Shown: positions 1 to 8,812, numbered from the stretch's first letter. The stretch: 64,000 nt of DNA from [Streptosporangium] indianense (GCF_021474405.1 NZ_JAKEIO010000026.1:1-64000); one strand, 5' to 3'. Made by a program: numbers and translations. The notes: generated by a model from the sequence alone, not told the origin.

Positions 1-924
1 CGTCGCCGGCGCCCCCCCCCCCCGGCGCCGCGCCGTGCGCGGTGGCTGTGCCGCCCCCGCCCCCGCCGCGCGCCGCGCGGCTTGGAGCTCCTGGCCCTCC
101 CCCTCGGCCGCCCGGACGCCGCCCCGCCGCCCGACGTCCCCCACCGCCACCGTGCCGGGTCGTAGGACGGCGTACTTCGTGCCGAAGGCGATGCCGCCCT
201 GATGGGTGCGGCGGTAGGTGGCGAGGGTGCGGAGGGGTTCCGGGCCCGCTCGGGTGCCGGTGTGCTGGTCGACGAGGGTGACCGCGCAGCGAAGGGCGAG
301 TTTGGCGTAGCCCAGTTCCGTGTCGCCGATGCGGAGGCGGTGTGCGCGGTCCTCCGTGTGGGGGTCGTCCCAGCCGTCGACGACGAGGTTGGGGCGGAAG
401 CGGTCGTGCGGCAGGGGGCCCGCACCGCGTTCGGTCATCCGCCGGTCGAGGAGGTCGAGGGTGGAGCGGGAGATGACGTGCAGGGCACAGCTGTCGGCGT
501 AGCCGGAGGTGCCGGGGGTCAGGCCGTCGGTCACCCGGTCGTGTTCCGGCGGGACCCGTACCAGCCTGCTCGGGGCCCCGAGCAGGTCCGAGAGCCAGTC
601 CGCTGCGTCGTCCCCCTGGTCGATGCCCTGGTAGGCGGTTCCGAACAGGTCCACCTTCCGCCGGGTGCCGGAGGTGTCCACCCGGAGGTGGAGGGACTCC
701 GTCCCGGGCGCGGTGAGCGTGAGGTGGTCGCCGTCGGGCGTGACGCGGGGGCGGATGACGGCCAGCAGCGGATCCCTGCGCTGCGTCCGGTACACGCCCT
801 CCTCACTGACGACCATGAAGCTGCGGTCGTGCGCCAGGCCGGCCGGCGTCAGCAGCGCCTCGCGTACCGGCGTACCGGCGCAGCCCTTGACGGGGTAGTA
901 CGACAGCTCGACGACCCGGGCCAT
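1..924 (-). CDS. MOSC domain-containing protein, 3' end cut off by the window
   Basis: The protein begins MARVVELSYYPVKGCAGTPV from an ATG at 924. It has the MOSC N-terminal beta-barrel (about residues 1-90) followed by the MOSC domain, with a Cys in the stretch SGYADSCALH near residue 150. MOSC proteins are thought to carry the molybdenum cofactor or its sulfur, often as YcbX/mARC-like reductases. No stop codon occurs before the window edge. By about residue 270 the usual family fold is complete (TYRRTHQGGIAFGTKYAVL), and the remaining ~35 residues are an Ala/Gly/Arg-rich tail read through a 12-C run at 12-23. The tail may therefore be a frameshift artefact or a genuine low-complexity extension. 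Its start lies 24 bp from the stop of the kinase gene read toward it (948-2066), so the two may be cotranscribed. Confidence 0.75.
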   Translation of the reverse strand, partial: MARVVELSYYPVKGCAGTPVREALLTPAGLAHDRSFMVVSEEGVYRTQRRDPLLAVIRPRVTPDGDHLTLTAPGTESLHLRVDTSGTRRKVDLFGTAYQGIDQGDDAADWLSDLLGAPSRLVRVPPEHDRVTDGLTPGTSGYADSCALHVISRSTLDLLDRRMTERGAGPLPHDRFRPNLVVDGWDDPHTEDRAHRLRIGDTELGYAKLALRCAVTLVDQHTGTRAGPEPLRTLATYRRTHQGGIAFGTKYAVLRPGTVAVGDVGRRGGVRAAEGEGQELQAARRAAGAGAAQPPRTARRRGGGAPAT

Positions 925-947
925 GACCTCTCGTTCCGTTCCGCGGT

Positions 948-2066
948 TCAACGGCCACTGGGGGCTTCGGGAAAGCCGAGCAGGGGAGCCAGCATCCGCG
1001 CCTCGGCCGCCCACTCGGCCAGGAACGCCAGCGCCAGGCCCCCTTCCCGGTAACGGAGTTCGGCCGGGACCGTGCCCTCACCGCCGTAGGCCACCGGCTC
1101 CTCGTCCGCCCGCGCCAGCATCAGCGCGGTGAGCCGGTCGTACTTCACCGCGGACGCGCACACCCCCAGCCGGACGAGGCGTTCGTCGCCCCGCCAGCCG
1201 CTTCCGCGCAGCCCGTGCACGTAGGCGTCGTAGGCCGCCTTGGCCAGGCCCGGCAGGTCGGCGGCCGGGACGAACAGGTCGAGGACGCACTCCGGGAGGT
1301 AGGCGCCGAGATCCTCACCGAGGGCGCCGTCGCCGGCGAAAGCCCAGTCGAGCAGGACGCTGGTGCCGGGACCGCCGGAGACGACGTTCGCGGGCCACTG
1401 GTCGAGGTGGCACAGGGCCCGGGGCAGTGCCTCCATGACCGTGAGGAACCACTCGCGGTCCAGGTGGAGGCGGAGCATGTCCTCGCGCAGGCCGGGTGGG
1501 AAGTGCCGCCGGATCAGCGGGTGTCGCCATGCCGCGTCGTCGTCGAGCAGCTCCTCACCGGTCGTCTTCCCCGAGGTGCGGTCCCGCAGGAAGGACTGGG
1601 ACAGCCAGGGGGCGTCCTCCCCCGGGCCGACCGCGCCCTGGGCGGCGCCCAGGCGGTGGGCGTGGTCGACGTGGCCGGTGAGGGGCCAGGCGGTGGCGGG
1701 CTGGCCCGGCACGTCCTCCAGCCACAACGCCACGTCACCGTCCGGGCGTTCGACGCACTCCAGCAGCCGGGGGGCGCGGATGCCGTGCCGCTGCCACACC
1801 CCGGCGAGCCCGGTCCGGTAGACGTAGGCCTCACGGCGCCAGAAGTTCCAGTGACGCGGGTCGTTGGACGCCGACCAGGCGACGCCGGTCTCCTGCGTCC
1901 GCGTCAGCACCTTCAGGACGGCCGACCGGTCGCCGCCGGTAACCCGCCACACGCCGGCCGTGACGCCGTTCGCCGGGTTGTGGGTGAGCGGCTCGAACAC
2001 CGCCCGGTCCGTGGGAACTCCCAGGACCTCACGTACTTCGGCATGCGCTGCGGCGACCTCGGGCAT
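948..2066 (-). CDS. APH-family phosphotransferase
   Basis: This 372-residue protein has the protein-kinase-like fold of the aminoglycoside phosphotransferase family. The catalytic loop reads CHLDQWPANVV (His, catalytic Asp and metal-binding Asn in HxDxxxxN spacing) and is followed by LLDWAFAGDG, whose Asp corresponds to the DFG-like metal ligand. The substrate cannot be deduced: such stand-alone homologues act on choline, sugars, small metabolites or antibiotics. The ATG at 2066 follows the short membrane-protein gene by 9 bp and precedes the MOSC gene by 23 bp, suggesting one leftward operon. Nothing around it points to antibiotic resistance or biosynthesis, so it should not be read as a resistance gene. 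Confidence 0.8.
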   Translation of the reverse strand: MPEVAAAHAEVREVLGVPTDRAVFEPLTHNPANGVTAGVWRVTGGDRSAVLKVLTRTQETGVAWSASNDPRHWNFWRREAYVYRTGLAGVWQRHGIRAPRLLECVERPDGDVALWLEDVPGQPATAWPLTGHVDHAHRLGAAQGAVGPGEDAPWLSQSFLRDRTSGKTTGEELLDDDAAWRHPLIRRHFPPGLREDMLRLHLDREWFLTVMEALPRALCHLDQWPANVVSGGPGTSVLLDWAFAGDGALGEDLGAYLPECVLDLFVPAADLPGLAKAAYDAYVHGLRGSGWRGDERLVRLGVCASAVKYDRLTALMLARADEEPVAYGGEGTVPAELRYREGGLALAFLAEWAAEARMLAPLLGFPEAPSGR

Positions 2067-2075
2067 CCCCCGATG

Positions 2076-2321
2076 CTATGCCTCCGCCCCGGCCCTGTCC
2101 TTGCGTCCCCGCAGCCACACGCACACCGGGATCCCCGCGAAGAGGAACAGCACGCCCCGGTACACGGCCGCATACCCGGCGCCGGCGATCAGCCGGAACG
2201 AGAAGCCGAAGGAGAGCACGGCGACGCTCAGGTCACGGGCCAGCCCGGCGGGGCGGACCCGGTTGCGGGTGCCGCGGGCCGGCCAGTACAGCTGGGCCGC
2301 CGCCGACAGCAGGTAGGGCAC
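2076..2321 (-). CDS. small membrane protein, start uncertain
   Basis: The reading frame encodes two to three hydrophobic segments (PYLLSAAAQLYW, LSVAVLSFGFSFRLIAGAGY, GVLFLFAGIPVCVW) and ends in a short basic/acidic tail. The first in-frame start with usable position is a GTG at 2321. However, the hydrophobic stretch continues upstream in frame (RVLVLITTFTGC), so a non-standard start, a truncation or a lost N-terminus is possible. It lies immediately upstream of the APH gene and is divergent from mmuM. I do not recognise the family; the pattern could be a relic of a larger multi-spanning protein. Confidence 0.4.
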   Translation of the reverse strand: MPYLLSAAAQLYWPARGTRNRVRPAGLARDLSVAVLSFGFSFRLIAGAGYAAVYRGVLFLFAGIPVCVWLRGRKDRAGAEA

Positions 2322-2429
2322 GCAGCCGGTGAAGGTGGTGATCAGGACGAGGACGCGGCACGTGGTGTCCGGTCCTGCCGTGTAGTTGCGGCTGGGGCGG
2401 GAAGCGGAACGTCGACTACCGTCGTCGGC

Positions 2430-3341
2430 ATGACCAGCACCCTCCCTCTCGCCGAAGCGCTCGCCGCCGGGACGGTCGTCCTCGACGGCGGCATGTCCAA
2501 CCAGCTCGAGTCGGCCGGGCACGCCCTGAGCGACGAGCTGTGGTCGGCGCGGCTGCTCGCCGAACAGCCGGAGGCGGTGACCGAGGCGCACCTCGCCTAC
2601 TTCCGGGCCGGGGCGGACGTGGCGATCACGTCCAGTTACCAGGCCACGTTCGAGGGTTTCGCGGGGCGCGGGATCGACCATGACCGGGCTGCCGAACTCA
2701 TGGCGCTGAGCGTGGATCTGGCTCGGGAGGCGGCCCGTCGGGCCCATGCCCCGCGGCCCCTGTGGGTGGCCGCCTCGGCGGGTCCCTACGGAGCGATGCT
2801 CGCGGACGGCTCGGAGTACCGGGGGCGCTACGGACTGAGCGTCGACGAGCTGGAGCGTTTCCACCGGCCGCGCCTGGAGGTGCTGGCCGCGGCCCGTCCG
2901 GACGTCCTCGCACTGGAGACGGTCCCGGACGCCGACGAGGCCAGGGCCCTGCTGCGGGCGGTGCGCGGGCTCGGAGTGCCGGCGTGGCTGACGTACTCCG
3001 TCGCCGGGGGCCGTACTCGTGCCGGACAGCCGCTGGAGGAGGCCTTCGCACTGGCCGCCGAGGCGGACGAGGTGATCGCGGTCGGGGTGAACTGCTGCGC
3101 GCCGCAGGACGTGGACGCCGCGGCCGCGACGGCGGCGCGGGTCACCGGCAAGCCGGTCGTCGTCTATCCCAACAGCGGCGAGACCTGGGACGCCGAGGCG
3201 CGCGCCTGGACCGGCCGTTCGACTTTCACCACCGACCAGGTGAAGGGCTGGCAGCAGGCGGGAGCCCGGTTGATCGGGGGTTGCTGCCGGGTGGGCCCGG
3301 ACGGCATCGCGGGCATCACGGAGGCGCTGGGGGCGGCGTAG
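2430..3341 (+). CDS. mmuM: homocysteine S-methyltransferase
   Basis: This 303-residue cytosolic enzyme of the pfam02574 type transfers a methyl group from S-methylmethionine (or S-adenosylmethionine) to homocysteine, giving methionine. The N-terminus carries the family hallmark LDGGMSNQLE. The three zinc-binding cysteines are visible as GVNCC in the middle-to-late part and GGCC near the end (LIGGCCRVGPDGI). Length agrees with the E. coli MmuM family (about 310). The ATG at 2430 is the first plausible start after the divergent promoter region shared with the small membrane protein. It appears monocistronic: 3342-3593 contains no gene. Confidence 0.9.
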   Translation: MTSTLPLAEALAAGTVVLDGGMSNQLESAGHALSDELWSARLLAEQPEAVTEAHLAYFRAGADVAITSSYQATFEGFAGRGIDHDRAAELMALSVDLAREAARRAHAPRPLWVAASAGPYGAMLADGSEYRGRYGLSVDELERFHRPRLEVLAAARPDVLALETVPDADEARALLRAVRGLGVPAWLTYSVAGGRTRAGQPLEEAFALAAEADEVIAVGVNCCAPQDVDAAAATAARVTGKPVVVYPNSGETWDAEARAWTGRSTFTTDQVKGWQQAGARLIGGCCRVGPDGIAGITEALGAA

Positions 3342-3593
3342 GGCCCGCCGCTCGGATCACGCGGCAGACGCGGGAGCCGGCCTCCTCGTCCCCACGAGGA
3401 ACCGGACAGCCCGGCGGTCCGCACGGCCCTGGAGCTCAGCCCCGGCACCCCGGACGAACACGCGCCCAGGCCAATATCGGGCGCGGCGGCCAGACGTACA
3501 CGGTGGACCGGGCAGTCACGGTGCCCGGCCGGGAGCCGGTGGAACCCTCCATGACGACGCCCTGAGCCCGTGACCGGAGGGCGCGGACGGTTC

Positions 3594-5210
3594 TCAGTGG
3601 TGGCGCAGCGCGCCGGAGCGGCGGAGTCGGCGTACGGCGGACCGGAGTTCCGCGCTGCGCGTGGGTGATCCCTCCGCGGGGACCGGTGCGGGTGCGGTGT
3701 CCGGGGGTGCGGCGGAGTCGGTCTTCCAGAGGGCCAGTTCACGGTCCCGGGGTCCGTACGCCGTGTAGGCCACCTTGTCCTCGGCTTCCGGCGCCCGGTC
3801 GCCGAAGACGCGCACCGGGTGGGTCTCGTCCCAGCGCTGCCAGCCGGGGTCGCCGTCGGCGGCGAAGCGGACCCATGCCCCGTGCATCGCGTCGGCCAGT
3901 TCCTGCGGGGCGCCCTCCCCGGCGAGTTTCCGGGACTCGGGGACGTCTCCGGTGTCGAAGACGAAGCCGAGCTCCAGGGCGTGGCAGGCGCCGAGGCCGG
4001 GCAGGTTGGAGGGCCAGGCGAACTCGTAGACGTACGAGGGGTCCGTACGGGCGTCGGCCAGGTGGTGCAGGGGGATGCGGAGCAGGTGGTCGGTGACGAG
4101 CTGGCCGACGGTCTCCGCCGTGCCTGCCTCGGGGTGCAGGGTGCGGTAGCCGCGCGGGACCTCGCTGCCGCAGTGGCAGCGGGCCATGGCTCCGGCGAGG
4201 GCGACGGCGCCGAGGCGGTCGACGCGTTCCAGGAGTCCGCCCGGCACCAGCCACAGCCGGTACTCGTCGCGGGTCCAGCCCAGCAGCAGTTCGACGCCGG
4301 GGGCCGCGCCGCCGTCGGTGAGGGCCTCCAGGGGGTCGCGCGGGACGACGTCGCCGTCGATGACGAGGCCGAAGGCGGGACCGCCGACCACCGGGCTGCT
4401 CAGCTTGCCCACCTCGGCCTGGGTGCGCAGCAGCAGATCGCGGTCGACGGCGGCGAAGGCCTCGGCGGTGGCGGGGATCTTCAGCCGGGACGCCATGCGG
4501 CGGACCATCCGCCGCACCTTGGCCCGCTCGGACGCCTCGGGCGGCCCGCTCTGCAGGACGGCCCGCCGGACCAGCCCCTGGGTCTGCGGGGCGGCGATGA
4601 GGGCGCCGATGCTGATGGCCCCGGCCGACTGACCGAAGAGAGTGATGCGGCCGGGGTCGCCGCCGAAGGCCTCGATGGCCTCGTGCACCCAGGTCAGGGC
4701 GGCTATCTGGTCGCGCAGGCCCGGGTTCGGGGGTGTGTCCGGGAACAGGCCGTAGCCCTCGACACCCAGGCGGTAGTTGAGGGAGACACAGACCACGCCG
4801 TCGCGGGCGAAGGCATGCCCGTCGTACACGGGTACGGCCGAGGAACCCCTGGTCAGGGCACCGCCGTGCAGCCAGACGAGGACGGGCAGGCGGGCCTGCG
4901 GGTCGGGCTGCGGGGTCCACACGTTGAGGTTGAGGCAGTCGTCGCCGGGCACGACGGGGTCGGACAGGTAGTGGGCGAAGGCGTCGGAGTACGGCGGTTT
5001 CGGCGAGGTGGGGCCGAATTCACCGGCGTCACGGACACCGTCCCAGGGAGGCAGGGGTACGGGGGGCCGGAAGCGCCGGGGGCCGAAGGGAGGGGCGGCG
5101 TACGGGATGCCGCGGAAGACCGCGACGCCTCGTTCGTACCGTCCCCGCAGGGCGCCGTAGGGTGTGCGCACCACGGGGTCCGCCCGCGGTCCCGTCTGGT
5201 CTGCCGTCAT
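3594..5210 (-). CDS. type-B carboxylesterase (alpha/beta hydrolase)
   Basis: The 538-residue protein belongs to the carboxylesterase/para-nitrobenzyl esterase family. The oxyanion-hole region appears as VWLHGGALTRGS and the nucleophile elbow as LFGQSAGAIS (GxSxG). The late His of the triad is likely the one in GLGACHALELGFVF. There is no signal peptide, so it is probably intracellular. I chose the ATG at 5210 (MTADQTGPRADP) because GAGGAGG lies about 11 nt upstream; a GTG 33 bp further upstream is possible. The gene runs away from the LacI regulator across a 401-bp divergent region that carries a LacI-type operator, so control by that regulator is conceivable. Substrate unknown. Confidence 0.88.
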   Translation of the reverse strand: MTADQTGPRADPVVRTPYGALRGRYERGVAVFRGIPYAAPPFGPRRFRPPVPLPPWDGVRDAGEFGPTSPKPPYSDAFAHYLSDPVVPGDDCLNLNVWTPQPDPQARLPVLVWLHGGALTRGSSAVPVYDGHAFARDGVVCVSLNYRLGVEGYGLFPDTPPNPGLRDQIAALTWVHEAIEAFGGDPGRITLFGQSAGAISIGALIAAPQTQGLVRRAVLQSGPPEASERAKVRRMVRRMASRLKIPATAEAFAAVDRDLLLRTQAEVGKLSSPVVGGPAFGLVIDGDVVPRDPLEALTDGGAAPGVELLLGWTRDEYRLWLVPGGLLERVDRLGAVALAGAMARCHCGSEVPRGYRTLHPEAGTAETVGQLVTDHLLRIPLHHLADARTDPSYVYEFAWPSNLPGLGACHALELGFVFDTGDVPESRKLAGEGAPQELADAMHGAWVRFAADGDPGWQRWDETHPVRVFGDRAPEAEDKVAYTAYGPRDRELALWKTDSAAPPDTAPAPVPAEGSPTRSAELRSAVRRLRRSGALRHH

Positions 5211-5611
5211 ACGTCCACCAGCCTCCTCACCGCGCTCGTGCACCGTGAAGATCAGAGCAACTCATTCTGGCCCGCTATTCCGGTGCGGGGGCGGGCGTGA
5301 GGTCCGTTCGGGTTACTCGGCGTCGGTCGGCGTGCCGCAGCTGCCGCAGCCGAGCCTCGACGCCGCGTGCACGGCGTTCACGGAGGGCTTCTCCGGGTTT
5401 GACCGGCCCGCGCATCCGGTCGAGGGCGCTGTTCGCGGTTTCGAAAGGTGTGACCGGCGGGCGACGGTGAATTCACTTTTCCTTCCCGCCGCCCTGCGCC
5501 CCCGCCTAGAGTAGGAAGCGCTTTCCGCCCGGCCGGACACCGTGACCGCCGTGTGCAGCGTTGGTCGAAACTTTCCACGGCCCCGAGGCGGGCCGGAGAG
5601 GTGGGTTCCCG
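5211..5611. promoter_or_regulatory. divergent intergenic region with LacI-type operator
   Basis: This 401-bp gap separates the leftward esterase from the rightward LacI gene. It holds GGAAGCGCTTTCC at 5514-5526, whose core AAGCGCTT (5516-5523) is a perfect palindrome with the central CG typical of LacI-family operators. The site lies 86 bp before the regulator start, a position consistent with autoregulation. No other gene is supported in the gap. Confidence 0.6.
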
Positions 5612-6655
5612 ATGGTCCGTACGGCGAGTGCGAACGTGGCGGCCGGTCCGACGCTGGCGGTCGTGGCGCGCGAGGCGGGGGTGTCGGTGCCGACCGCTTC
5701 GAAGGTGGTCAACGGCCGCGAGGACGTGGCACCCGAGACCCGCCGCCGGGTGACCGAGGCGCTCGACCGGCTCGGGTACGTGCGCAGACCCCGCTTCGAC
5801 GCGGCGAAGGCCCCCCGGCTGGTCGATCTGGTCGTGCACTCGCTGGAGAGCTCCTGGTCCGGTGCCGTCCTGCACGGCGTGGAGGAGGCGGCGCACGACG
5901 CGGGCCTGGAGGTCGTGGTGTCGGCGGCGCTGGTCCGCTCCCGCGTCGGCCGCCCCGAGCGCGGCTGGCTCGACAAACTCGTCGCCCGGGGCTCCTGCGG
6001 GGTCCTGTTCAACCTGGCCGAGCTCAGCGACTCGCAGTACGCGTGGCTGGAACAGCACCGCATCCCCTTCGTGATGATCGATCCGGTGCAGGAACCGCCG
6101 GCGGGCGTGGTCTCGGTGGGGGCGGCGAACTGGCGGGGCGGCCTGACGGCCACGGAACACCTGCTGTCCCTCGGTCACGAGCGGATCGCCGTCATCGCGG
6201 GCCCCCGGCGGACGCTGTGCAGCAGCGCGCGGGTCGCCGGGTACCGCTCGGCCCTCGCGTCGGCCGGGGTCCGGCACCGCCCCGAGTACGTGCGGTACGC
6301 CGGTTTCGACGAGAGCGTCGCCCACCGCCGCATGCGGGAGCTCCTCGACCTGTCCGAGTCGCCGACCGCTGTCTTCGTCTGCTCGGACCGGATGGCGCTC
6401 GGTGTCTACGAGGCCCTGGCCGAAAGGGGGTTGAGGGTGCCGGACGACATCAGTGTGGTCGGCTTCGACGACCTGCCCGAGGCGCGCTGGGCCTCCCCCG
6501 GCCTGACCACCGTGCGCCAGCCGCTGTCCGAGATGGCCGCGACGGCCCTGCGGTCGCTGCTGCGCCTGATGGACGGCCATCGCCCGGAGAGCACACGGAC
6601 GGAGCTGTCGACCCGGCTGGTGGAACGGGCGAGCACGGCGGCGCCGCGCGCGTAG
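5612..6655 (+). CDS. LacI-family transcriptional regulator
   Basis: This 347-residue regulator has an N-terminal LacI helix-turn-helix and hinge helix (about residues 13-60; VVAREAGVSVPTASKVVNG then APETRRRVTEALDRLGY). A periplasmic-binding-protein-like effector domain follows, ending with the family pattern VPDDISVVGFDDLPEA. Effectors are usually sugars. The recognition-helix signature has Ala instead of the common Val (TASKVV rather than TVSRVL). I chose ATG 5612 because GAGAGGTGGG precedes it by about 8 nt; an upstream ATG at 5561 would add 17 unconserved residues. The palindromic operator at 5514-5526 suggests self-regulation, and the divergent esterase is the only obvious neighbouring target. 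Confidence 0.88.
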   Translation: MVRTASANVAAGPTLAVVAREAGVSVPTASKVVNGREDVAPETRRRVTEALDRLGYVRRPRFDAAKAPRLVDLVVHSLESSWSGAVLHGVEEAAHDAGLEVVVSAALVRSRVGRPERGWLDKLVARGSCGVLFNLAELSDSQYAWLEQHRIPFVMIDPVQEPPAGVVSVGAANWRGGLTATEHLLSLGHERIAVIAGPRRTLCSSARVAGYRSALASAGVRHRPEYVRYAGFDESVAHRRMRELLDLSESPTAVFVCSDRMALGVYEALAERGLRVPDDISVVGFDDLPEARWASPGLTTVRQPLSEMAATALRSLLRLMDGHRPESTRTELSTRLVERASTAAPRA

Positions 6656-6804
6656 AAGGTGCGGGTCGGACATCCAAGAGGCCTACGGACACCAGGAGTT
6701 GTGTCGCAGCGGTAAGGAATGCGCTCGTACGTACGGGAGTTGACGGAGTGCCAGGACCGCCGCCGGTGTGGGGGCGGGCCGACTCCGCGAAAGGACCGCC
6801 GGCC

Positions 6805-7230
6805 ATGACGCGCGACTCGCGCACGATCACCAACCCGGACACACTCCACGACCCCACGCCCTTCGGCTACAGCCACGCCGTATCGGCCCCCGGTGAGACC
6901 GTCTTCATCGGTGGCCAGTACGCCTCGGACGCCGGCGGTGCGCCGGTGGCGGGCGACTTCGCCGCGCAGGTGGACCTGGCCTTCGACCGGCTGCGTGCGG
7001 CACTGGAGGGGGTCGGTCTCGGCTATGAACACGTCGTACGGCTCGGCACGTTCATCGTGGACCACGACCTGGGCAAGCTGGAGATTCTGGGCAGGGCCCT
7101 GCACGCCCGCTTCGGGGAGCGGCTCCCGGCGCAGACGCTGAGCGGGGTCGCCTCGCTGGCGCTGCCGGGGATGCTGTTCGAGGTCGACGCGGTCGCGGTG
7201 CGACCGGCCGGGGCCGACGGGTCGGCCTGA
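6805..7230 (+). CDS. RidA-family protein (YjgF/YER057c/UK114)
   Basis: The 141-residue protein has the trimeric RidA fold, seen in GYSHAVSAPGETVFIGGQYASDAGG near the N-terminus and LPAQTLSGVASLALPGMLFEVDAVAV near the C-terminus. RidA proteins hydrolyse reactive enamine/imine intermediates released by PLP enzymes, but the conserved Arg of canonical RidA (RxxV before the final strand) is replaced here by GVASLALPG. It is therefore more likely one of the Rid subfamilies with other or unknown activity. The ATG at 6805 has AAAGGA about 9 nt upstream. It follows the LacI gene by 149 bp and is probably transcribed on its own. Confidence 0.82.
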   Translation: MTRDSRTITNPDTLHDPTPFGYSHAVSAPGETVFIGGQYASDAGGAPVAGDFAAQVDLAFDRLRAALEGVGLGYEHVVRLGTFIVDHDLGKLEILGRALHARFGERLPAQTLSGVASLALPGMLFEVDAVAVRPAGADGSA

Positions 7231-7474
7231 GGGGCACGTCCTCGCCCTGAAGGACGCCCTCTCAGGGCCCGGAGCACGCCGAGACGTCTCCCCCATGTCC
7301 CCGGGGCGCGCGGACCACCGGTCGGGTCGTGCGGGAGTTTGCCGCACTCCCCTTGCGCGCGTCGCGCGCCCGCCATTGGGGGGAACTGGCCGGGACGGCC
7401 CGACGTCGAACGATGCGGTGGGGAGGGGCCGGTGTCCGGGGGCGGGGCGCTCGGCGAGCAGTGGGGGGACGACC

Positions 7475-7894
7475 ATGACGCGCTGGCGGCCGCTTCCGGA
7501 CGCACTGCCGAAGGAGGCACGAGACCTGGTGGAGCAGTTGCGGACCCTGAAGGACCGCACCGGTTGGAGCCTCGCGGAGCTGGCCCGGCGGACCGCGTAC
7601 AGCAAGTCGTCGTGGCAGCGGTACCTCAGCGGGGCCAAACAGCCACCGCGCGGTGCGGTACAGGCGCTGTGCCGGATGGCGGGGACGGAGCAGGCGCGGC
7701 TGCTGGCGCTGTGGGACCTGGCCGACCTGACATGGCCGCACGGGGCGGCGGCCGGGCCGGCGGAGCCGGCGGCGCACGCGCCGCCGGCCGGTGCCGACTA
7801 CCGGCGCTGGCGGGCGGCGGCCCTGGTGTCGTTCGCCGTCATCGCCGTACTGCTGGCCGGCCTGTTGTGGGTGCTGCCGGTGGGGAGCGGGTGA
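7475..7894 (+). CDS. XRE-type HTH protein with C-terminal membrane anchor
   Basis: The 139-residue protein has an XRE-like helix-turn-helix at about residues 15-75 (WSLAELARRTAYSKSSWQRYLSG). An Ala/Pro-rich linker follows, then one transmembrane helix near the C-terminus (ALVSFAVIAVLLAGLLWVLPV). Such membrane-tethered XRE proteins are common in Streptomyces, often next to secreted proteins. Here the convergent neighbour 36 bp away is a secreted protein of 179 residues. I chose ATG 7475 with GGGGGGAC directly upstream; upstream in-frame sequence is low-complexity and unlikely to be coding. The DNA target is unknown. Confidence 0.75.
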   Translation: MTRWRPLPDALPKEARDLVEQLRTLKDRTGWSLAELARRTAYSKSSWQRYLSGAKQPPRGAVQALCRMAGTEQARLLALWDLADLTWPHGAAAGPAEPAAHAPPAGADYRRWRAAALVSFAVIAVLLAGLLWVLPVGSG

Positions 7895-7930
7895 CCGTCA
7901 CGGCCGGCCGCTACCCGGCGGTGGTGTCGC

Positions 7931-8470
7931 TCAGCCGAGCGTGCGGTAGTAGGCGTACTTCCACGACCCGACGTTCCGCAGCTTCACCTGGTACTTGCCG
8001 CTCACGCGCTTGAAGTTGACGTTCCGCACGAGCCCCTTGTACTGGACGATGTTGCCCGGCTGGCTCTGCAGCAGGGTCTGGGCGAAGTCCCAGCTCTCGC
8101 TGTTGACGACGCCGTCGGTCTCGGGCAGGTTGTGCCGGCTCTGCCACCACTGGGTGGCCGACTCGGTCTCCGGTCCGAAGGAGCCGTCGATCTGGCTCTT
8201 CCGGAAGGGCTGCCACTCGCCCTCGTCGTCCTCCCACTGGGCGCCGTCCGCCCACAGCACGGTCTCCCACAGGGCGACGGCGTTGCCCCTGGCGTAGGCC
8301 TCGACGCCGAGGTTCTCCTCGTCCTCCCAGTCGTTGGCGACGGCGCCCTTGCCGTCGATACCGAAGTAGGCGGGCGCGGCGTTCGCCGCCGGTGCCAGGG
8401 CGATGCCGGTCCCCCCGGCGCCCAGCATCACGGCCGTCATCAGCGCCACGGCCCGATTGTGCTTGCTCAT
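7931..8470 (-). CDS. secreted peptidoglycan-binding-like protein
   Basis: The 179-residue precursor has a Sec signal peptide (positively charged start, hydrophobic core LMTAVMLGAGGTGIALAP, cleavage near ANAAPA at about residue 31). The mature part resembles a PG_binding_1 repeat: an active-site-free domain with the pattern IDGSFGPETESATQWWQSRHNLPETDGVVNSESW. This suggests cell-wall association without hydrolytic activity. The ATG at 8470 is preceded by GGAAAGGA with ideal spacing. Its upstream region contains three consecutive hairpins (8590-8646). It ends 36 bp from the convergent XRE gene, which may be a functional partner. Confidence 0.75.
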   Translation of the reverse strand: MSKHNRAVALMTAVMLGAGGTGIALAPAANAAPAYFGIDGKGAVANDWEDEENLGVEAYARGNAVALWETVLWADGAQWEDDEGEWQPFRKSQIDGSFGPETESATQWWQSRHNLPETDGVVNSESWDFAQTLLQSQPGNIVQYKGLVRNVNFKRVSGKYQVKLRNVGSWKYAYYRTLG

Positions 8471-8812
8471 GCGGTTGTCCTTTCCGAACCGCCGTCCCCC
8501 GGCGGGTTTCCCCTGGGGCGGCTCGTCTCGTCTGGCACGGCACAGCCTCGGGGCCCAAGGCGCCCGCGGCGAGCCTTTCCGGCGTCCCCGGACCGTCCTG
8601 GGACGGTCCACGCCCGGGGCTCCGGGCGTCCCGGCCCGGGGCCGGGTCACCGGGGCCCGCCACGGGTCACGGGGCCGGCTCCCTTGACGAGCACCCGGGG
8701 CGAGGCCGGCGGTGACGGCGGCCGGCTGCCCGGCGTGCGGCCATGGGGTCCTGGGCGTGCGGCGTCCGATTTCTTCAAGACCGGGCCTCGTGGTCCTCCC
8801 TACGGTGGCTCC
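8471..8812. repeat. divergent intergenic region with three tandem inverted repeats
   Basis: No gene is seen in these 342 bp. Within 57 bp lie three consecutive perfect or near-perfect inverted repeats: GGACCGTCC/GGACGGTCC (8590-8609, 2-nt centre), ACGCCCGG/CCGGGCGT (8610-8629, 4-nt loop) and CCCGGCCC/GGGCCGGG (8630-8646, 1-nt centre). They sit 120-180 bp upstream of the secreted-protein gene and a similar distance before the VOC gene. They could be operators or a structured 5' leader; a terminator is less likely because both flanking genes point outward. Confidence 0.55.

Noticed and set aside
948..2066. Antibiotic resistance gene (aminoglycoside phosphotransferase)
   Set aside because: The APH fold alone does not indicate resistance, and no resistance or biosynthetic context is present.
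1215..2429. Extension of mmuM upstream in the same frame to 1215
   Set aside because: The extra 405 codons are antisense to the APH gene and unconserved; homocysteine methyltransferases start at the ATG at 2430.
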